Source: Gnetum montanum (Eukaryota > Streptophyta > Gnetopsida > Gnetales > Gnetaceae). From it: a stretch of 64,000 nt of DNA. Positions 34,591-47,059 of the stretch are shown here, one piece after another (position 1 is the first letter of the stretch; every line of letters begins with the position of its first letter). The stretch covers positions 62,630-126,629 of the forward strand of contig MNCI01000972.1 in the NCBI GenBank assembly GCA_015680685.1, written 5' to 3'. The notes beneath the pieces are model-generated. The model worked only from the letters and a program-made list of their open reading frames with translations. It was not told where the DNA came from and searched no databases. Both the position numbers and the translations under genes were made by a program.

Positions 34591-36271
34591 GATGGTTTAA
34601 AGACCTTTTTTTTTTTTTTGAATCATCTTCTATATTTCTATAAATATATTCTAACACCATGTTGAAGTTTTTTTAACTGTTAATATAAACCCTTTAGGAT
34701 CTTTTAACCAAAAAAACTTGGATGCATGAATATAATAATTCAAACAATACACAAAATTAACTATAGTACAAATATCTTATTTTTAGACTATAGAATAATT
34801 ATTATAAAATAATTATACATTTTAACTATAGAATAATTATTCACTTAGTTGTACACTTACGGATGGATTCCTACTTATGTTTCTATTACTTAGACACATA
34901 AAGCTTCTACTCAATCTATTATTCCTTACTTGTGTTTACCTATCACAAATTCTACTTCTATATCAATGTTGTCTTATATATCTCTCGTTAGAAATATTTC
35001 TTTGTATATAAACCTTATCATCTTAATGTCCAATCATTCTTATTCATCCAAAACACACATCCATTCATTTGGAGAATCATACTCATTGTATTTAATGCCA
35101 TGAATAAATTGTCTTAAATCTCTATGACTAGAAAATAATTATTTCCCTTTTACATATGAACAAATGCACTTGATGAATTAACATACAACTTGTTGTTCTT
35201 CAATTGATAATGAATTTCTCATATTTTATCTATATGTTGTATTATAGATAAAAAAACAACTCAAACTTAAAGTTGAATTACCATAGTAACAATCCAAAAC
35301 CTGTAGAGGAAATGTGAATCAAGGTCTAATAGATTACTTTCTAGTATAGCTAACCACATCATGGCCACCTTAATCCTCACTGCTATGAGGAGATGCTATG
35401 TGATCTTCGTTGTGTCTTCCTTAAGTGCATGAGGAAGACTATTGCCAATTTTTTCTCTAATATGTTTATGTAGGAAGGTTGTCGCATAGCACTCAACCCT
35501 CATATTGATGCTTTGGGATGCCCTCAGAGTGACATGACATATCCTATATGATGAAGACATCTTAAACATCCATTTTCCTTCTTAAAGGTGACTAAGACAT
35601 TCCCTTCCCCAAGGGAGTATAGGCTTGACAAGGCAATAAAATATAGCCAAAGCTTTGTGCTTTGAAAAGTTCCTTTGGTTATTTTTAATTATCATGTCCC
35701 TTGTAATAGTTTAAGTTATTTTTTTGCAATGTTACCATTATGTTCTAAAATGGAATCTAGAAGATTCTAGACAAACTTGAAAAAGTAAATTCAAAAAAAG
35801 CTCTAGAGGGATATAAAAACCTGTATGAGAGCCTATAAAGAAAAATTGCCTATATGTGTTTGATATGCTCATCATAAAACTGCATGCAAAATGACCCCAA
35901 GTATCACCATCCAGATCTCTTTGTTTCTCTTTCCCTTCATTCTAATTCCTTCCTCCAAGAACATTCCTTCCCTCATGAGCAGAGTTGACATTGTATTGAC
36001 GATTCATTGATTTCTCATCTTTGTATATCCTCAATTCGCTAGATCTAAAATCTTAGCTAGTGACATTCAATACGGTGCCTTTGAGGCTAGAGCACTCTTA
36101 GAACAGTTTTAATCCTAAACTTTACCTTTCTTTTTGGTGGCATTTTTGGTAACTCATCAATAAACACATTTTTGAGTTCATCTACAACTAGACAGTCTAG
36201 TAGTGTCTTCTCTTATTGACATTCATTATCACTATTAGCTGCATACAATCTAACCAAAATTGTTGCTTTTG
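34591..36271. other. Decayed repeat sequence
   Basis: No coding domain recognised. A plus-strand GGGATATAAAAACC near 35,808 followed by a CT-rich leader looks like an LTR promoter. By position this should belong to the interior of the gypsy element whose LTR is at 36,847-39,477. Confidence 0.4.
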
Positions 36272-36688
36272 TTATTTTAATCTCTTACACCATTTGTTTT
36301 GCAGAAATAATTTTCTTGAGCAATCCCAAGGCTGATAGAAAATTTTCTGGTTTATTTCTCCATTGTTAATTTCTATGTAGTTTTGTCCACAATCAATTTT
36401 TGCCTTGCTTTTCACCAACCAATCCATACCCAAAATCACATCATATGATCCCAAATTCATAATAAGGAAGTCCATAACATAAGGTTGATTCATGATTCTT
36501 ATTTCACAACTAGGCACAAAAAATTCTAAGGCTTTATGGTCACCTAAAGCTAATTCCACTTTTCTTATATATGGTAAGATATGAATTTTACTTCCTAATA
36601 TTTTAACCAACGAATTTGATATAAATGAAGTTGTTGATCCACTGCCAAAAAGGATGGTAACAGACTGAAAATGAATGATACCTATCAT
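36272..36688 (-). pseudogene. Gypsy protease with altered active site
   Basis: A minus-strand 138-codon frame has the retropepsin pattern: ILFGSGSTTSFIS, then LALGDHKAL and YDVILGMDWLVKSKAKIDC. The catalytic Asp of the usual DSGST is Gly here, so the enzyme would be inactive. It lies only about 140 bases after the primer site, so nearly all of gag has been deleted. Confidence 0.8.
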
Positions 36689-36829
36689 TTCTTGGACTGA
36701 TGTTTGATATTGTACTCATGTTGGAACATTTGTTGTAGCATATGAAAGAAAGGCCAACACCACATCAAGCAATGCACAAATTTAGGCTTCACAAGAGGTC
36801 TCAAGGAATGTAAAAGAAAACCAAACCTA

Positions 36830-36844
36830 GCACTTCGATACCAA
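36830..36844 (-). promoter_or_regulatory. Primer-binding site of long-LTR gypsy
   Basis: The minus strand reads TTGGTATCGAAGTGC immediately after the LTR end, close to the initiator tRNA-Met type TGGTATCAGAGC. Confidence 0.7.
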
Positions 36845-37609
36845 AATGTAACACCCACTCATAGGGAGCAAGAGCTAACACCCAAAGCCCCCTAAAAAGA
36901 AGAAAGTTGAAAGAAGAAAATGCCCAAGTGGCTTTCTTTCTACAACTACCGAACTAGCATTAACCTTTAAAATTAAAACAAGATCAATAATGCCTAGATC
37001 TACCTCAAAAATAGGTCAATCAATATTAAATTAAGAATTAAGAGATGATTTTTAAAAAGAAATTGACATAGTAAAATATTTGTGCAAGATTCATTAGATT
37101 AAATAAACTCAAACTTTTTATTATTCAACCTAAAAGGAAATATTTAATCAGGATCATTTGCACATTTGTAAACCAAAGCAATGACCACATAAGCAAATAA
37201 ATTAATAATCTCATATTTGTTCAATCACATAATAATATTTTATAATTTCCAGCCACACACAAAAACAAGATCTAAATTTAACTCTTCTAACCATTTTACC
37301 AGTAATCATTTAATCAGGAAATTCATATGTTCAATAGCAGAGAATAGATGGATCACAATCATAAATTAACATCCTAGGTTTTCCCCCACTCTATCAACTT
37401 ATACAAAGATATTAAAATGAGACTTGAGAAGGTGTAGGAAGAAAATAAGTATAACTCAAGATTTAGATCCAAGATTTATGCATTCAAAAGGGGAGGGCTT
37501 ATCAACCAAATTCCAAGATTTCAACAATTCACGATTATCGATGGGCCCAAGGATACTCTCGCTTTCTGCTGATGGTACCAATCCTCACATTAGGGATCCA
37601 TAGCCCCTG

Positions 37610-37945
37610 TTGGTAATCCTTTTCCAAAAATGCCCCAAATCATTATGGGTGTTTCTAAATCATTATAGAAACAACTCTCATCCCACTCTTTCAAGCATGA
37701 GAGTGCAGAGGACAAGCAAAGAGATCCAAAAAAAATAAGTCTAAGCTTACAACAACAATCTTGATATTTTCCTTGGCAATCCTTTGCCAAAAATGCCCCA
37801 AATCATTATGGGTGTTTCTGAACCATTACAAAAACAACTCTCATCCCACTCTTTTAGGCATGAGAGTGTAAAGGTTGGGCAGAAAGATCAAAAAATATAA
37901 GTCTAAGCTTATAACAACAATCTTGATATTTTCATACAAGCATTG
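37610..37945. repeat. Tandem duplication of about 165 bp within LTR
   Basis: Two copies share CTTTTCCAAAAATGCCCC- or CCTTTGCCAAAAATGCCC-type starts, CAACTCTCATCCCACTCTTT and CTTGATATTTTC. Confidence 0.9.
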
Positions 37946-38284
37946 CAAAGGTGGTTAAACAAGCAAGAAGAGAAAAATGTGAGAAAATCAACCCTTACTA
38001 GCCATTATCAAACATAACAAAGATGGATCATTTTACCTCCTTGCTTAGATATCTTACTTACTAGGAGGAATTATCTGAATATTGGATTGTTATGCCGCAC
38101 TTGTTTTCTTCCTCTTTGCTATCTCTTGTAGTAGTGACCGTCTTCTCTTCCTTTGCAACCACACTCCTTGTTGATGTATCCTTTTTTTTTTTTTTGTGCT
38201 CTACAAAGCTACTTTTGCCTTGTGTGTGTCCTCTTTTTTCCTCTCCTCCTCTTCCTATTTGTAGGTGGAATAAGGGATAATGAA

Positions 38285-38575
38285 TGGTTTCTTGTAATTG
38301 ACCTGTTGGGGATTGTTTGTATTCTTTTCTTTGGTTTCTTGTAACTAACTTGTTGGGGACTATTCGTATTCTTTTCTCTGGTTTCTTGTAACTAACTAGT
38401 TGGAGACTGTTCGTGTTCTTTTCTTTGGTTTCTTGTAACTGACTAGTTGGGGACTATTCGTATTCTTTTCTTTGGTTTCTTGTAACTAACTTGTTGGGAA
38501 CTGTTCATATTCTTTTCTTTGGATTCTTGTAACTAACTAGTTGGGGACTGTTCGTATTCTTTTCTTTCTTTTTAA
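38285..38575 (+). repeat. 47-bp minisatellite, six copies
   Basis: The unit GGTTTCTTGTAACTAACTAG followed by TTGGGGACTGTTCGTATTC is repeated six times with few changes. Confidence 0.93.
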
Positions 38576-39477
38576 AGTTATCTCTCTCTTTCTCTCTCTT
38601 TTCAACCATGGATCATGAGTTCAATTCTCTTCATGATCACTATAATAAAATCAATAAAGTATGTATATTCACACGTTGCAAATTCAATTCCTAAATCAAC
38701 AATTTTTGATATTTTAGAATTTAGATTTTGCTAGATCTCAGCTTCAATTCCTCTTGAACATTCCAACATAACATTTCTCTCTTTATCATTCAGAATTTTC
38801 ATAAGATGCAAGGAAAGAGTTTTCAAATAGATTCATGACAAGGGCAATTCAAGATACATAATCAAATAAGGAACCTTCTTTTTCAGGTCATCAGTGATGT
38901 GAATTTTCCCATCATCTTACAATCCTTAAAAGGTCATCATGTGACCTTTCTATAGCAATGGAAAGGGTACTTATACTATACTATTTTAAACTAAAAAGAG
39001 TAATGCATCACATTTAAATAAAATAAAATATAAAGCTACAATATTTGCACAAAGTATCCCTGATTCATGGGTCAGGTACCTCTAACTTGATTCACAGGTC
39101 AAATTCCTCAACATGAGCATTCATTTGCATTTCAACATACCTATTTTAGCCCTTGGGGTACACCTTAGAGCATTGTCCTCTATTTCTTAGCATCTCTGTT
39201 GAAATAGAACAGAAAATATTTTGTTTTCCCATATATCATTTAGTATTATTATTCTAAAACATTCCCAGCATGTATTTTAAAACATATTTCTTATGCATAA
39301 GGTATTTAAACATTTAATCATAATACATAAAAATATGGTCAGTAAATTTTTTACTATTCCAATTAGCCTTTTCCACCAAAGCACACACATAACTTGTCCA
39401 CAAAACATGCACACAAACACACCAAAAGACTATTACAATCGTTAATGCAAAAATTCAAGGAGAAGTGGTTCGTTACA

Positions 39478-42400
39478 AACCATGTGAGCTTTATACCTCT
39501 CTATCTCCCCATTAGGCCTAAACTTCATTGTGAATATCCACTTGCAACCAATAACTTTCTTCCCACTAGGAAGATTAACTACCTCCCATGTTCCATTCTC
39601 TCGAAGTGTTCTTATCTCTTCTTCAATAGTTGCTCTCCATTTTAGATTCTAAAGGGCTCTTTGAATATCTTTTGGAATATCCACATTGTTAAGGCTAGTA
39701 ACAAATGTCTTGTAATTATGAGACAAATTTGACTAGGTTAACTATCGAGAGATGGGATGTTGGGTACAAGTTCGAACACCTTTCCTAAGAGCAATAGGAA
39801 GATCCAACTTGTCAGATAACACCATACCTTCTTCCATGATTTCAGGATCCTCCCTTTGTTCAGATAGTTGCATAGCATGGGGAGTCTCTAGTCTCCTTGA
39901 ACAAACCATAATTGGTTTGGAGATGTTTGATTCTATCCCTCAATTCATTTTGTGATCACACTAATTTGAAGGGATTTGTTCGGTATAAGAATTGTCCAAT
40001 TTGGTTGGAGGTGGAGACTCAAATGAAGAATGAGACTCAAATGGAATAGATATAGGAAGTGAGATAGAGGGATCCCAATGGTCATCTTCACTCATCATCT
40101 CCTCCTAAAGAGAACTATTGAAATAAAACATTTGATCTTCCAAAAAAGTTACATCATAAGACACAAAGAATTTTCTAGAAGGGGAGGTGAAAGCATCTAT
40201 ATCCTTTTTGAGATGGGGAGTAGCTAGTAAAGACACACTTAAAGGATTTGGGATCAAGTTTACTCTTTTGTGGGTGATGATTATAGACATATGCAATGCA
40301 ACCAAATACTCTAGGAGAAAGAGAGTTAAGAATACGAACATGAGGATAGGTATCAAGTAGACAACTAAGAGGAGTTTGACGATTTAGAGTTTTGGATGGT
40401 GTTCTATTTATAAGATAGGCTATAGTTAACACTGCTTCTCCCCAAAAAGAGTTTGGAACATGACTAGTGAACATAAGAGCTCAGGCCACATCTAGTAAAT
40501 GTCTATTTTTCCTCTCTACCACTCCATTCTATTGAGGGGTGTATGTAAGAGAACTCTAATGAAACACTCCATTATCATTTAAGTATTGTGTCAAGTCATT
40601 TGTGAAATACTCTCTACCATTATCAATTCTCAAAATTTGGATATTGGTTTGGAAGACATTTGAGATATGTTTGTGAAACTATTTAATAATGGATTTGGTT
40701 TCTGATTTTTCTCTCACGAGATAAACCCAACACATCCTTGTATGATCATCAATAAATGTGATAAACCACTTAGAGCCCATGAGAGTGGATTGACGAGCGA
40801 GACCCCATATGTCACTATGTATAAGATGAAATGGATTTGACAATTGATATGTATGAAAAGTATAAATTTTTCTAGTTTGTTTTACACCAATACAATGTTT
40901 ACACTAAAAATTTGAAGGATTTTTATTGATAAACAAAGTTGGATACAAAGATTTGAGATAAAAAAAACTAGGTAACCAAGGCATCTATGTCAAAGTATTA
41001 TTTCTAAACTAGATGAGGTTAAAATGGAGACATTTTCGTGAGATTGAATTTTTGAAGAAGAACTAGCATCATTGAGAATGTAGAGACCATGTTTCTCCTT
41101 AGCACTACTAATCATCCTCCCCAAAGATAGATCCTAGAAAACACAGAGAAAAGGGAAAAATGTTACTACAAAATTTTGATCTTTTGACAATTTGCTGATA
41201 GAGAGGAGATTATACTTTAACTTTGGAACATAGTAAACAGATCCTAAATTCATCCCAGAAATATCAATTGACCCACAACCTACTACTCTTGGCATAGTAC
41301 CATCAGCTATAGTGATCTTAATGTTGTCATGACACCTTTAATTTCGAGAATAAACTCTTGTTTACAGATGTGATTTGAAGCACCCATGTCAACAATCCAA
41401 TTATCATTTACATGACAATATGTAATACATGAAGTACTTAGATTACCTTTATGTGCAACTGAGGCTATGGGTGTCTTTGATGATGTGTCAGCCTCCTTGA
41501 ATAGGTTTGGATTGCTCAATATTGATTGTAACACTTTAATTTGTTTAGTAGTGAGATTGAGATTACTAGACTTATCATTCTTTGTAGTAGTCTCAACAGC
41601 AAGGGCTTTGTTTGGCTCTTGGTGGTTCTGTGGCTTGTAATTTGGTGGGTATCCATAGATTTTGAAGTAGGTATCCTATGTATGATTCATCTTGTGGTAG
41701 TGATCACACCATAGCTTCTCCTTCCCAAATCTTTGATTCCTTTGATGTTGCTTGCTTTGGTGTGTGACAAGGGCTAATCCTATCGAAGAAGCATCTATTT
41801 CAGTCGAAAGCATAACCTTCTTCTTACTTTTCTCTCTTCTTACTTTGGCAAAAGCCTCACAGATGGTGGGAAAAGGCTTTGTGCTCAACACTCTATCCTA
41901 TACCTCATCTAACTCTTTCTTCATCCCTTGTAAAAAAATCAAAGATTCACTCCTTTTCAATTTTTTAAGCAAACTTGTCTCCATCTTTAGGACTCTTCCA
42001 CTGTATTTCATAAAATAAATCCATCTCCTGCCATAATTCAATTAAAGAATTAAAATAATCAGTGACTAATTTGTCTCCTTTTTGCATCTCATGAAGCTTT
42101 GAATGTATTTCAAAACATTGTGACGTGTTTTCCAACTTTGAGTAGATTTCTTGAACTGTTGTCCATGTCTCTAACAATTTTGTAGAATAAATATGTCCTT
42201 CCAATTTGTAGCTCCATTGAATTAATTAACCAAGCCATCACAATGGAATTTTCAGCATCCGAAGTCTGATAGGCAAGGTTAGTAGATTTAGGAGGTGAAA
42301 TTGTACCAGTGACATATTTGGACTTTCCTTTACATTTGAGGATAAGAAAAACGGACTAAAATGATTCTTGGAAGTTGGTTCCATTGAGTTTGTGTTGGGT

Positions 42401-42533
42401 TATTTGAAGAGAATGATTTTCAAAGGGTTGAGAAGAAGAAGATAAAGGATTTCAAATAGTTGCCACCGACGTGCTTTCAAGTGTGTTGGGCAAAGAGGAT
42501 TTGGAAGAAGAATTTTTTTTGACCATTTAACTT
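39478..42533 (-). pseudogene. Copia gag, protease, integrase and start of RT
   Basis: On the minus strand a UBN2-type gag begins near 42,520, with MVKK, SMELQIGRTYL, IHSKLHEMQKGDKLVTDYF and LIELWQEMD. The protease is WIVDMGASNHIC near 41,390 (DSG changed to DMG). The integrase end is at 40,474-40,175 with HVPNSFWGEAVLTIAYLINR, FGCIAYVY and SPSQKGYRCFH. The RT start near 39,640-39,480 has GTWEVVNLP, GKKVIGCKWIF and ERYKAHMV. The frame ends there at the foreign LTR. Stops are scattered throughout. The rest of RT, including YVDD, is absent from the window. Confidence 0.9.
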
Positions 42534-42546
42534 GGCTTTGATACCA
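42534..42546 (-). promoter_or_regulatory. Copia primer-binding site
   Basis: TGGTATCAAAGCC on the minus strand directly follows the 5' LTR and is close to the plant initiator tRNA-Met complement TGGTATCAGAGC. Confidence 0.9.
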
Positions 42547-42803
42547 TAAACAAAGAGATGAAATGAAATAGTTCTCTTTATTGAAGTTTATGAAAGATTG
42601 CATACAAGGATTTATATACCAGCCTTATTCTGTATTTTAGGAAATAAACTAAAAAAGACAACCAATCTCCTAGAAATCAGAAATGATAAAAAAGGAAGCT
42701 ATAAATTAGGGAAAACAAGCTCCACAAAAAATTGCAATTAATCCCACAAAATTAGGAATTTACATAGTCCACAAAATTAGGAATTTACTCGGTCTTTCCA
42801 ACA
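42547..42803 (-). repeat. Copia 5' LTR
   Basis: It starts TGTTGGAAAGACC on the minus strand. The terminal CA is mutated to TA just before the primer site. The outer edge is followed by CTAAT (42,804-42,808). Confidence 0.93.
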
Positions 42804-44560
42804 CTAATGCTAAGCCTAATGATGGTACAAAAAAAATATTCAATGGCGGACATAGAAGACCACCCAAGGATAGGTCCAAATATCACAATTTTGCAATGAC
42901 CCACATGCAACTTTATAATATGTTTTTGAAAGAGGGGCATAGTACCCCAAAATAGGTCTTGGGACAAATAAGAGCATGATTCAAAAGACTTCAAACTTTG
43001 GCTGTTAATTTTTCCTAGTGGGTGGAAGGAGACTCACATGTCTCAAAGGAATATAATCCTAATAAATTTTATTATGATCATGAGCTTGTAGAACATAATA
43101 TTGATAATTGTAACATACTTAAGGATGAACTTCAAGTGTTGATGGAAAAAGGAGAATTTGTGTTTGACACTGCAGTGTAATCAAGCAACTAGAACATCTA
43201 GATTTTTCAGGACCCATTGAATAGTCATTTAAGGAGGATTTTGGCCTTACAATTGGAGAGCAAGATAAAACCACACTCTTTGTAATCCAAATGAACCCTT
43301 CCCAAAATGCTTCCTAGTCATCCCCTTGGTCAAATTAAGAAAACTTGAAAAATATCATTTGTCATCAACCTTCCTTGGAATGATGCCAACTTGTCTTCAT
43401 CACCAAATGTACATAGGGCTTCATTGATCATTGAAATGACTCCTCACTATGATGAAGTTTCTACTCTATCAAATTCCACTTTCAATTATCCTCTATTTCT
43501 ATCAAGGAATTACCTTTTGTTGCCAATGTCATCCAAACCTATTAGCTAACATCCTATTTTACACTGTTATACCTCCTTGATCTTGCCCATTCTCCCCATC
43601 TAAGTCATTAGAGCCTCCATGGCTACCTATCCCAACATCACTAGTCAAGAACTTAACATGAGTCCCAAAGAAGGCCAAATAAAACAAAGGCAAGGAGAAA
43701 GAATAAGCTACCCCACAACTCATTCAATTTTTTAAAGTCTCCTTTCAAGTTGAACTTGGCACCCACCTTGTCTCTCCCCATTGTCATACCAACTCTTGTT
43801 ATATCAAATTCCATCCCTCCCATATCTACAACTAAGGAGGTAATACCTAGGGGCAAAGCCTTAACCCAAATAGCACAACAATGAAATCAAAAGGAACAAA
43901 TCTTTCCCTCTTTGATTTGATTTTGAAATGAGCATTGTTTGATGCTAGAGAAATTACTCAAATCAATCACAATATCCACAAATATTCAAACTTATATCCA
44001 AGTAATCTTATCTATTCTCAATGCTCCAAGGTATGAGGCAAATTGCTTGGTTTTTTAAGGGAAAAATATTAAAACTCATTCTACAATAGGTGTTGTATGT
44101 GAACTTTTGATCTACATCACAATACAAGTCAAAGACAATGTGTCCCTATCTTTTGTGCACATTGATGATGGAGTCAAAACCAATATCATTTCATGGTTTG
44201 TCATTGAGTGTTTCGACCTTGAAAAATAGGTCATGTACTCTAACTATAACTACTCTTTGATCTCATTTAGTGGGGATAGAGTAGAAGTCTTAGGTGCAAC
44301 TACATTCTTATTTTTTAATAGAAAATTGTATCACAACTACAACAAGTTTTACAATCATTAGGAATTCATCTAATATAAATACTATTTTAGGAAAACCTTG
44401 TTTAACCTATCACCAAGCTCTCTTCTCCTTCAGATCAAGAAATCCATTTTCCCTACAAGGATAAACTAGTAATTCATGTGAATCATAATATGCCTGCTAT
44501 ACCACATCTTGATCTCATAGGGGAGACTAGCCTTGGGTCCTAATCCACGTTGATAGGATA
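42804..44560 (+). pseudogene. Tat-like gypsy gag end and protease region, resumed after copia
   Basis: The gag frame interrupted at 16,967 continues here: a segment with YYDHELVEHNIDNCNILKDE near 43,080 matches the knuckle-like end of Tat gags, then LQVLMEKGEF. A decayed protease-like frame near 44,080-44,560 contains VLGATTF and LIGETSLG segments and is heavily broken. No RT follows. Confidence 0.65.
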
Positions 44561-45195
44561 AACCTTTGCTAAACAACAAAGTGTCAACAAGTCTAAACCT
44601 AGCATCTCCTAGTTGTCTAGTACATAGGAGTTTGTGACCCTAGGATTTCTTGAACTAGAAATGGTTGAATTAATTAAAATAATGAAAGATCCTACAATAT
44701 CATAGGCTAGAAAAGCCATTGCCAAAGCAAAACCTTTATAATAACCTAATCCTCCTTATTTCTCTTTTCCCTAGTTAGTTATTTTACCTTGTATTTACAT
44801 CTACTTTTTATTCCTACTCAATTTTTATGTTTCTTGGCTTAATTACATATTTGCAATATTTACATATTTTCTTAGCTTAGTTTTATTTATGCTCTATTAC
44901 CATCCTTAGCTTTCCTTTCATGCATATCTAGATTTTTATGTTTACTTTGAGTTATTTGCATCACATTAGTTTTTATTTTGCGCTACAAAATTAAAATAGA
45001 AAAACATAAACACATGAGCTTAGAAAAAACTCATAAACATAGAAAACTTCAAAACTACAAACACATAAAACCCAAAATCCATAAAGAATAATAATTCCTA
45101 TATCATAGCCACTATCCATAGAATGTCCATCAAGATACATCCCACCAACAAAACTATATAACATTTATTAAAAATACAAAAAATCAAAAATAATT
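44561..45195. other. AT-rich spacer
   Basis: T-rich then A-rich, no coding signal. It separates the plus-strand gag-protease from the minus-strand spliced frame, as spacers do in Tat elements with antisense reading frames. Confidence 0.4.
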
Positions 45196-46240
45196 CTCAT
45201 CCTAACATCTATCTCTCTTGATCTTGGCTATCTGAAGCCCATCATGAGAAGGAAAGATCTTCCCCATCAACTTTGCATCTTCTCTATCCTTCGCTCTACT
45301 ACTAGAACCTCCTAGAGCTTCTGCACCTGTGATCACGAGTAAAAGTAAAAATGGTAAAAACATAAAAATCCATAAAAATACTAACATAAATAACATTTAA
45401 AATTACAAAAATGCTAAGACTAACAAAAATCAACAAAAATAGAAATATGTTAGCTAAAATATTTTCCCTTGCCTATAGTTGTGCTACTAGGACTCACTTT
45501 GTCTCCATGATCTCCCAAAACCACTTCCACATTAGAAGCCTCATATTTGAACACATCAACTAACTTCTGACTAATCTCCTATATTGAAAGACATGATATG
45601 CCAAAATCCTCTAGTTGCACATTCCATACATCTAGTAAGGAAGGATCTTCTACACTAGGTTTTAACTCCATCCTACTACTTTCCTCTTCCAGAGTTAATT
45701 CTGATGCTTTGACTTCTTTCACCTTTCTCCATACAATCACACAACCCTCAAAAGCCTCTAATGCATGACTTTCAATTTCTTAATCAACATTTCCCTTACT
45801 CTCCTTACTATTCTTTCTTCCTTAAGTTGTTTCATAAGGAACAAATTTTGCTTCTTATAAAACAACTTATTTCTCCTATGTTAATTCCCCTAGTGTTCCC
45901 AAGCCATATAACTATCCCTCAACTTGTTATTTAAAGTTTCCATGGTCAACAACTTGCACTACTAAATAGTCTGAGTAGCCACCATGGAGTTTAGAGAATT
46001 CCTTAGATGCCAATAGGAGGCAGTTGTGGGGCTATGATGTATCATTGTATTGCCATGAAGATTAGCCTCTAGGTTCCCTACCTCCTCTTCTAGCAAGGTC
46101 ATTTTCTCACTTTGTTCCTTAATCACCAATAGCTCCATTGTCAAATCTATCACTACATTAGATTGCTTCACTACAAGGGAGGCCATGTTCATTCCATATT
46201 GAGATATTGCATCCAATACCACAATGATATTCTTAGATCC
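45196..46240 (-). pseudogene. Antisense spliced reading frame, C-terminal part
   Basis: On the minus strand an acidic, leucine-rich frame (heptad-like VIDLTMELLVIKEQSEKMTL, then MELKPSVEDPSLLDVWNVQL near 45,650) reaches a GTGAGT donor near 45,506. A CACAG acceptor near 45,328 opens a final exon (GSSSRAKDREDAK) with a stop near 45,203. It is opposite in strand to the gag and protease at 42.8-44.6 kb. This parallels the layout of the seven-exon gene at 25-28.6 kb, but no sequence likeness between the two tails is evident. Stops in other segments show decay. The boundary with the integrase remnant upstream is not clear. Confidence 0.4.
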
Positions 46241-46985
46241 TAGACATTTAATAAACCTCTTATAAAATCTATCATTCCCATGGGTCAAGGGTATATTGGA
46301 ATTTTCAATATAAGAAGTTTATCAAGATGTTTAGTAGAGCCCTTGTCCTACTAATATATCAAGCATTTCCACACATAGTTGATAACATCCTAATGTAATT
46401 TATACCAAAAGAAAGTTCACTTAATCAAGGAAAGAATTTTTTGCTAACTCAAATGCCCATCCTAAGGAGCATTATGACATTCTCTAATAATCTACTTTTG
46501 TAGAAAATTCCAATCGTGAATACAAATCCAACTATCTTGGAACCATCTTGAAATAAGAAGCTTAATTAACCTCTATTAGCTTTGTAAGATTAATGACTTG
46601 AGGATCTTCTTTGAATCCATCTCGAATTTAGGCCAATAACATACTAGTCCAAATTCTAAAACCAAGGCCAACCAACAAGATTGCTTTAGTCAAAGGTTGG
46701 ACTGATTGAGGAGGAAAATAGTGGCCAAATTATCTATCTTTCCCAAGGCATGGCTTCCGACAAGTAGTATCTCCATATCATAAGACAATGGAGAATGACA
46801 AATCTTTTTTTCTCATGGAGGGCCACACACCACCTGATTTAGTTTCCATTACTTATGAGCAATGGGGTGATCCTCTTATAGCAACACCTTGTTAATCCCA
46901 TCATCACTAGCATCTATGAAGACCTCAAAGGACTGCAAGAAATTTGGTAGGATCCTAAAGTAAAATGCTACTGATGTTGCATGAA
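46240..46985 (-). pseudogene. Gypsy RNase H and integrase start
   Basis: On the minus strand, NFLQSFEVFIDASDDGINKVL near 46,940 is the first RNase H block. Decayed tether sequence follows. The integrase zinc region is near 46,500-46,390 (broken, HNAP...LIK and CLI segments) and a core-entry-like MIDFIRGLLNV is near 46,250. It continues the element at 49.1-52.1 kb across the viral insertion. Confidence 0.6.
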
Positions 46986-47059
46986 TCATGGATTCAATGA
47001 GAATCACAAAGGTGGTAAGAGATCTATACCTAGCTTTCCCCTCCATTTGCAGTTACTGC

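Larger units (their letters stand above)
36847..39477 (-). repeat. 2.63-kb gypsy 5' LTR inserted in copia RT
   Basis: On the minus strand it starts TGTAACGAACCACT and ends AGTGGGTGTTACA, forming imperfect terminal inverted repeats. The start abuts the copia RT frame exactly after RYKAHMV. Internal repeats at 37,610-37,945 and 38,285-38,575 add to its length. Its partner LTR was not found and may be in the N gap. Confidence 0.8.
16968..42803 (-). mobile_element. Ty1/copia element containing nested insertions
   Basis: The LTRs at 16,968-17,222 and 42,547-42,803 face the same way and match over about 255 bases (around 27 differences by eye). Both outer edges carry the target duplication CTAAT. 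The 5' LTR (right) is followed by a tRNA-iMet-type primer site, and the 3' LTR (left) is preceded by a polypurine tract. The internal gag-protease-integrase-RT part occupies 42,533-39,478. It is then split by a gypsy element, and only the RNase H end survives at 17,449-17,234. The original element would have been about 4.5-5 kb; the rest of the 25.8 kb is later insertions and a gap. Confidence 0.93.
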
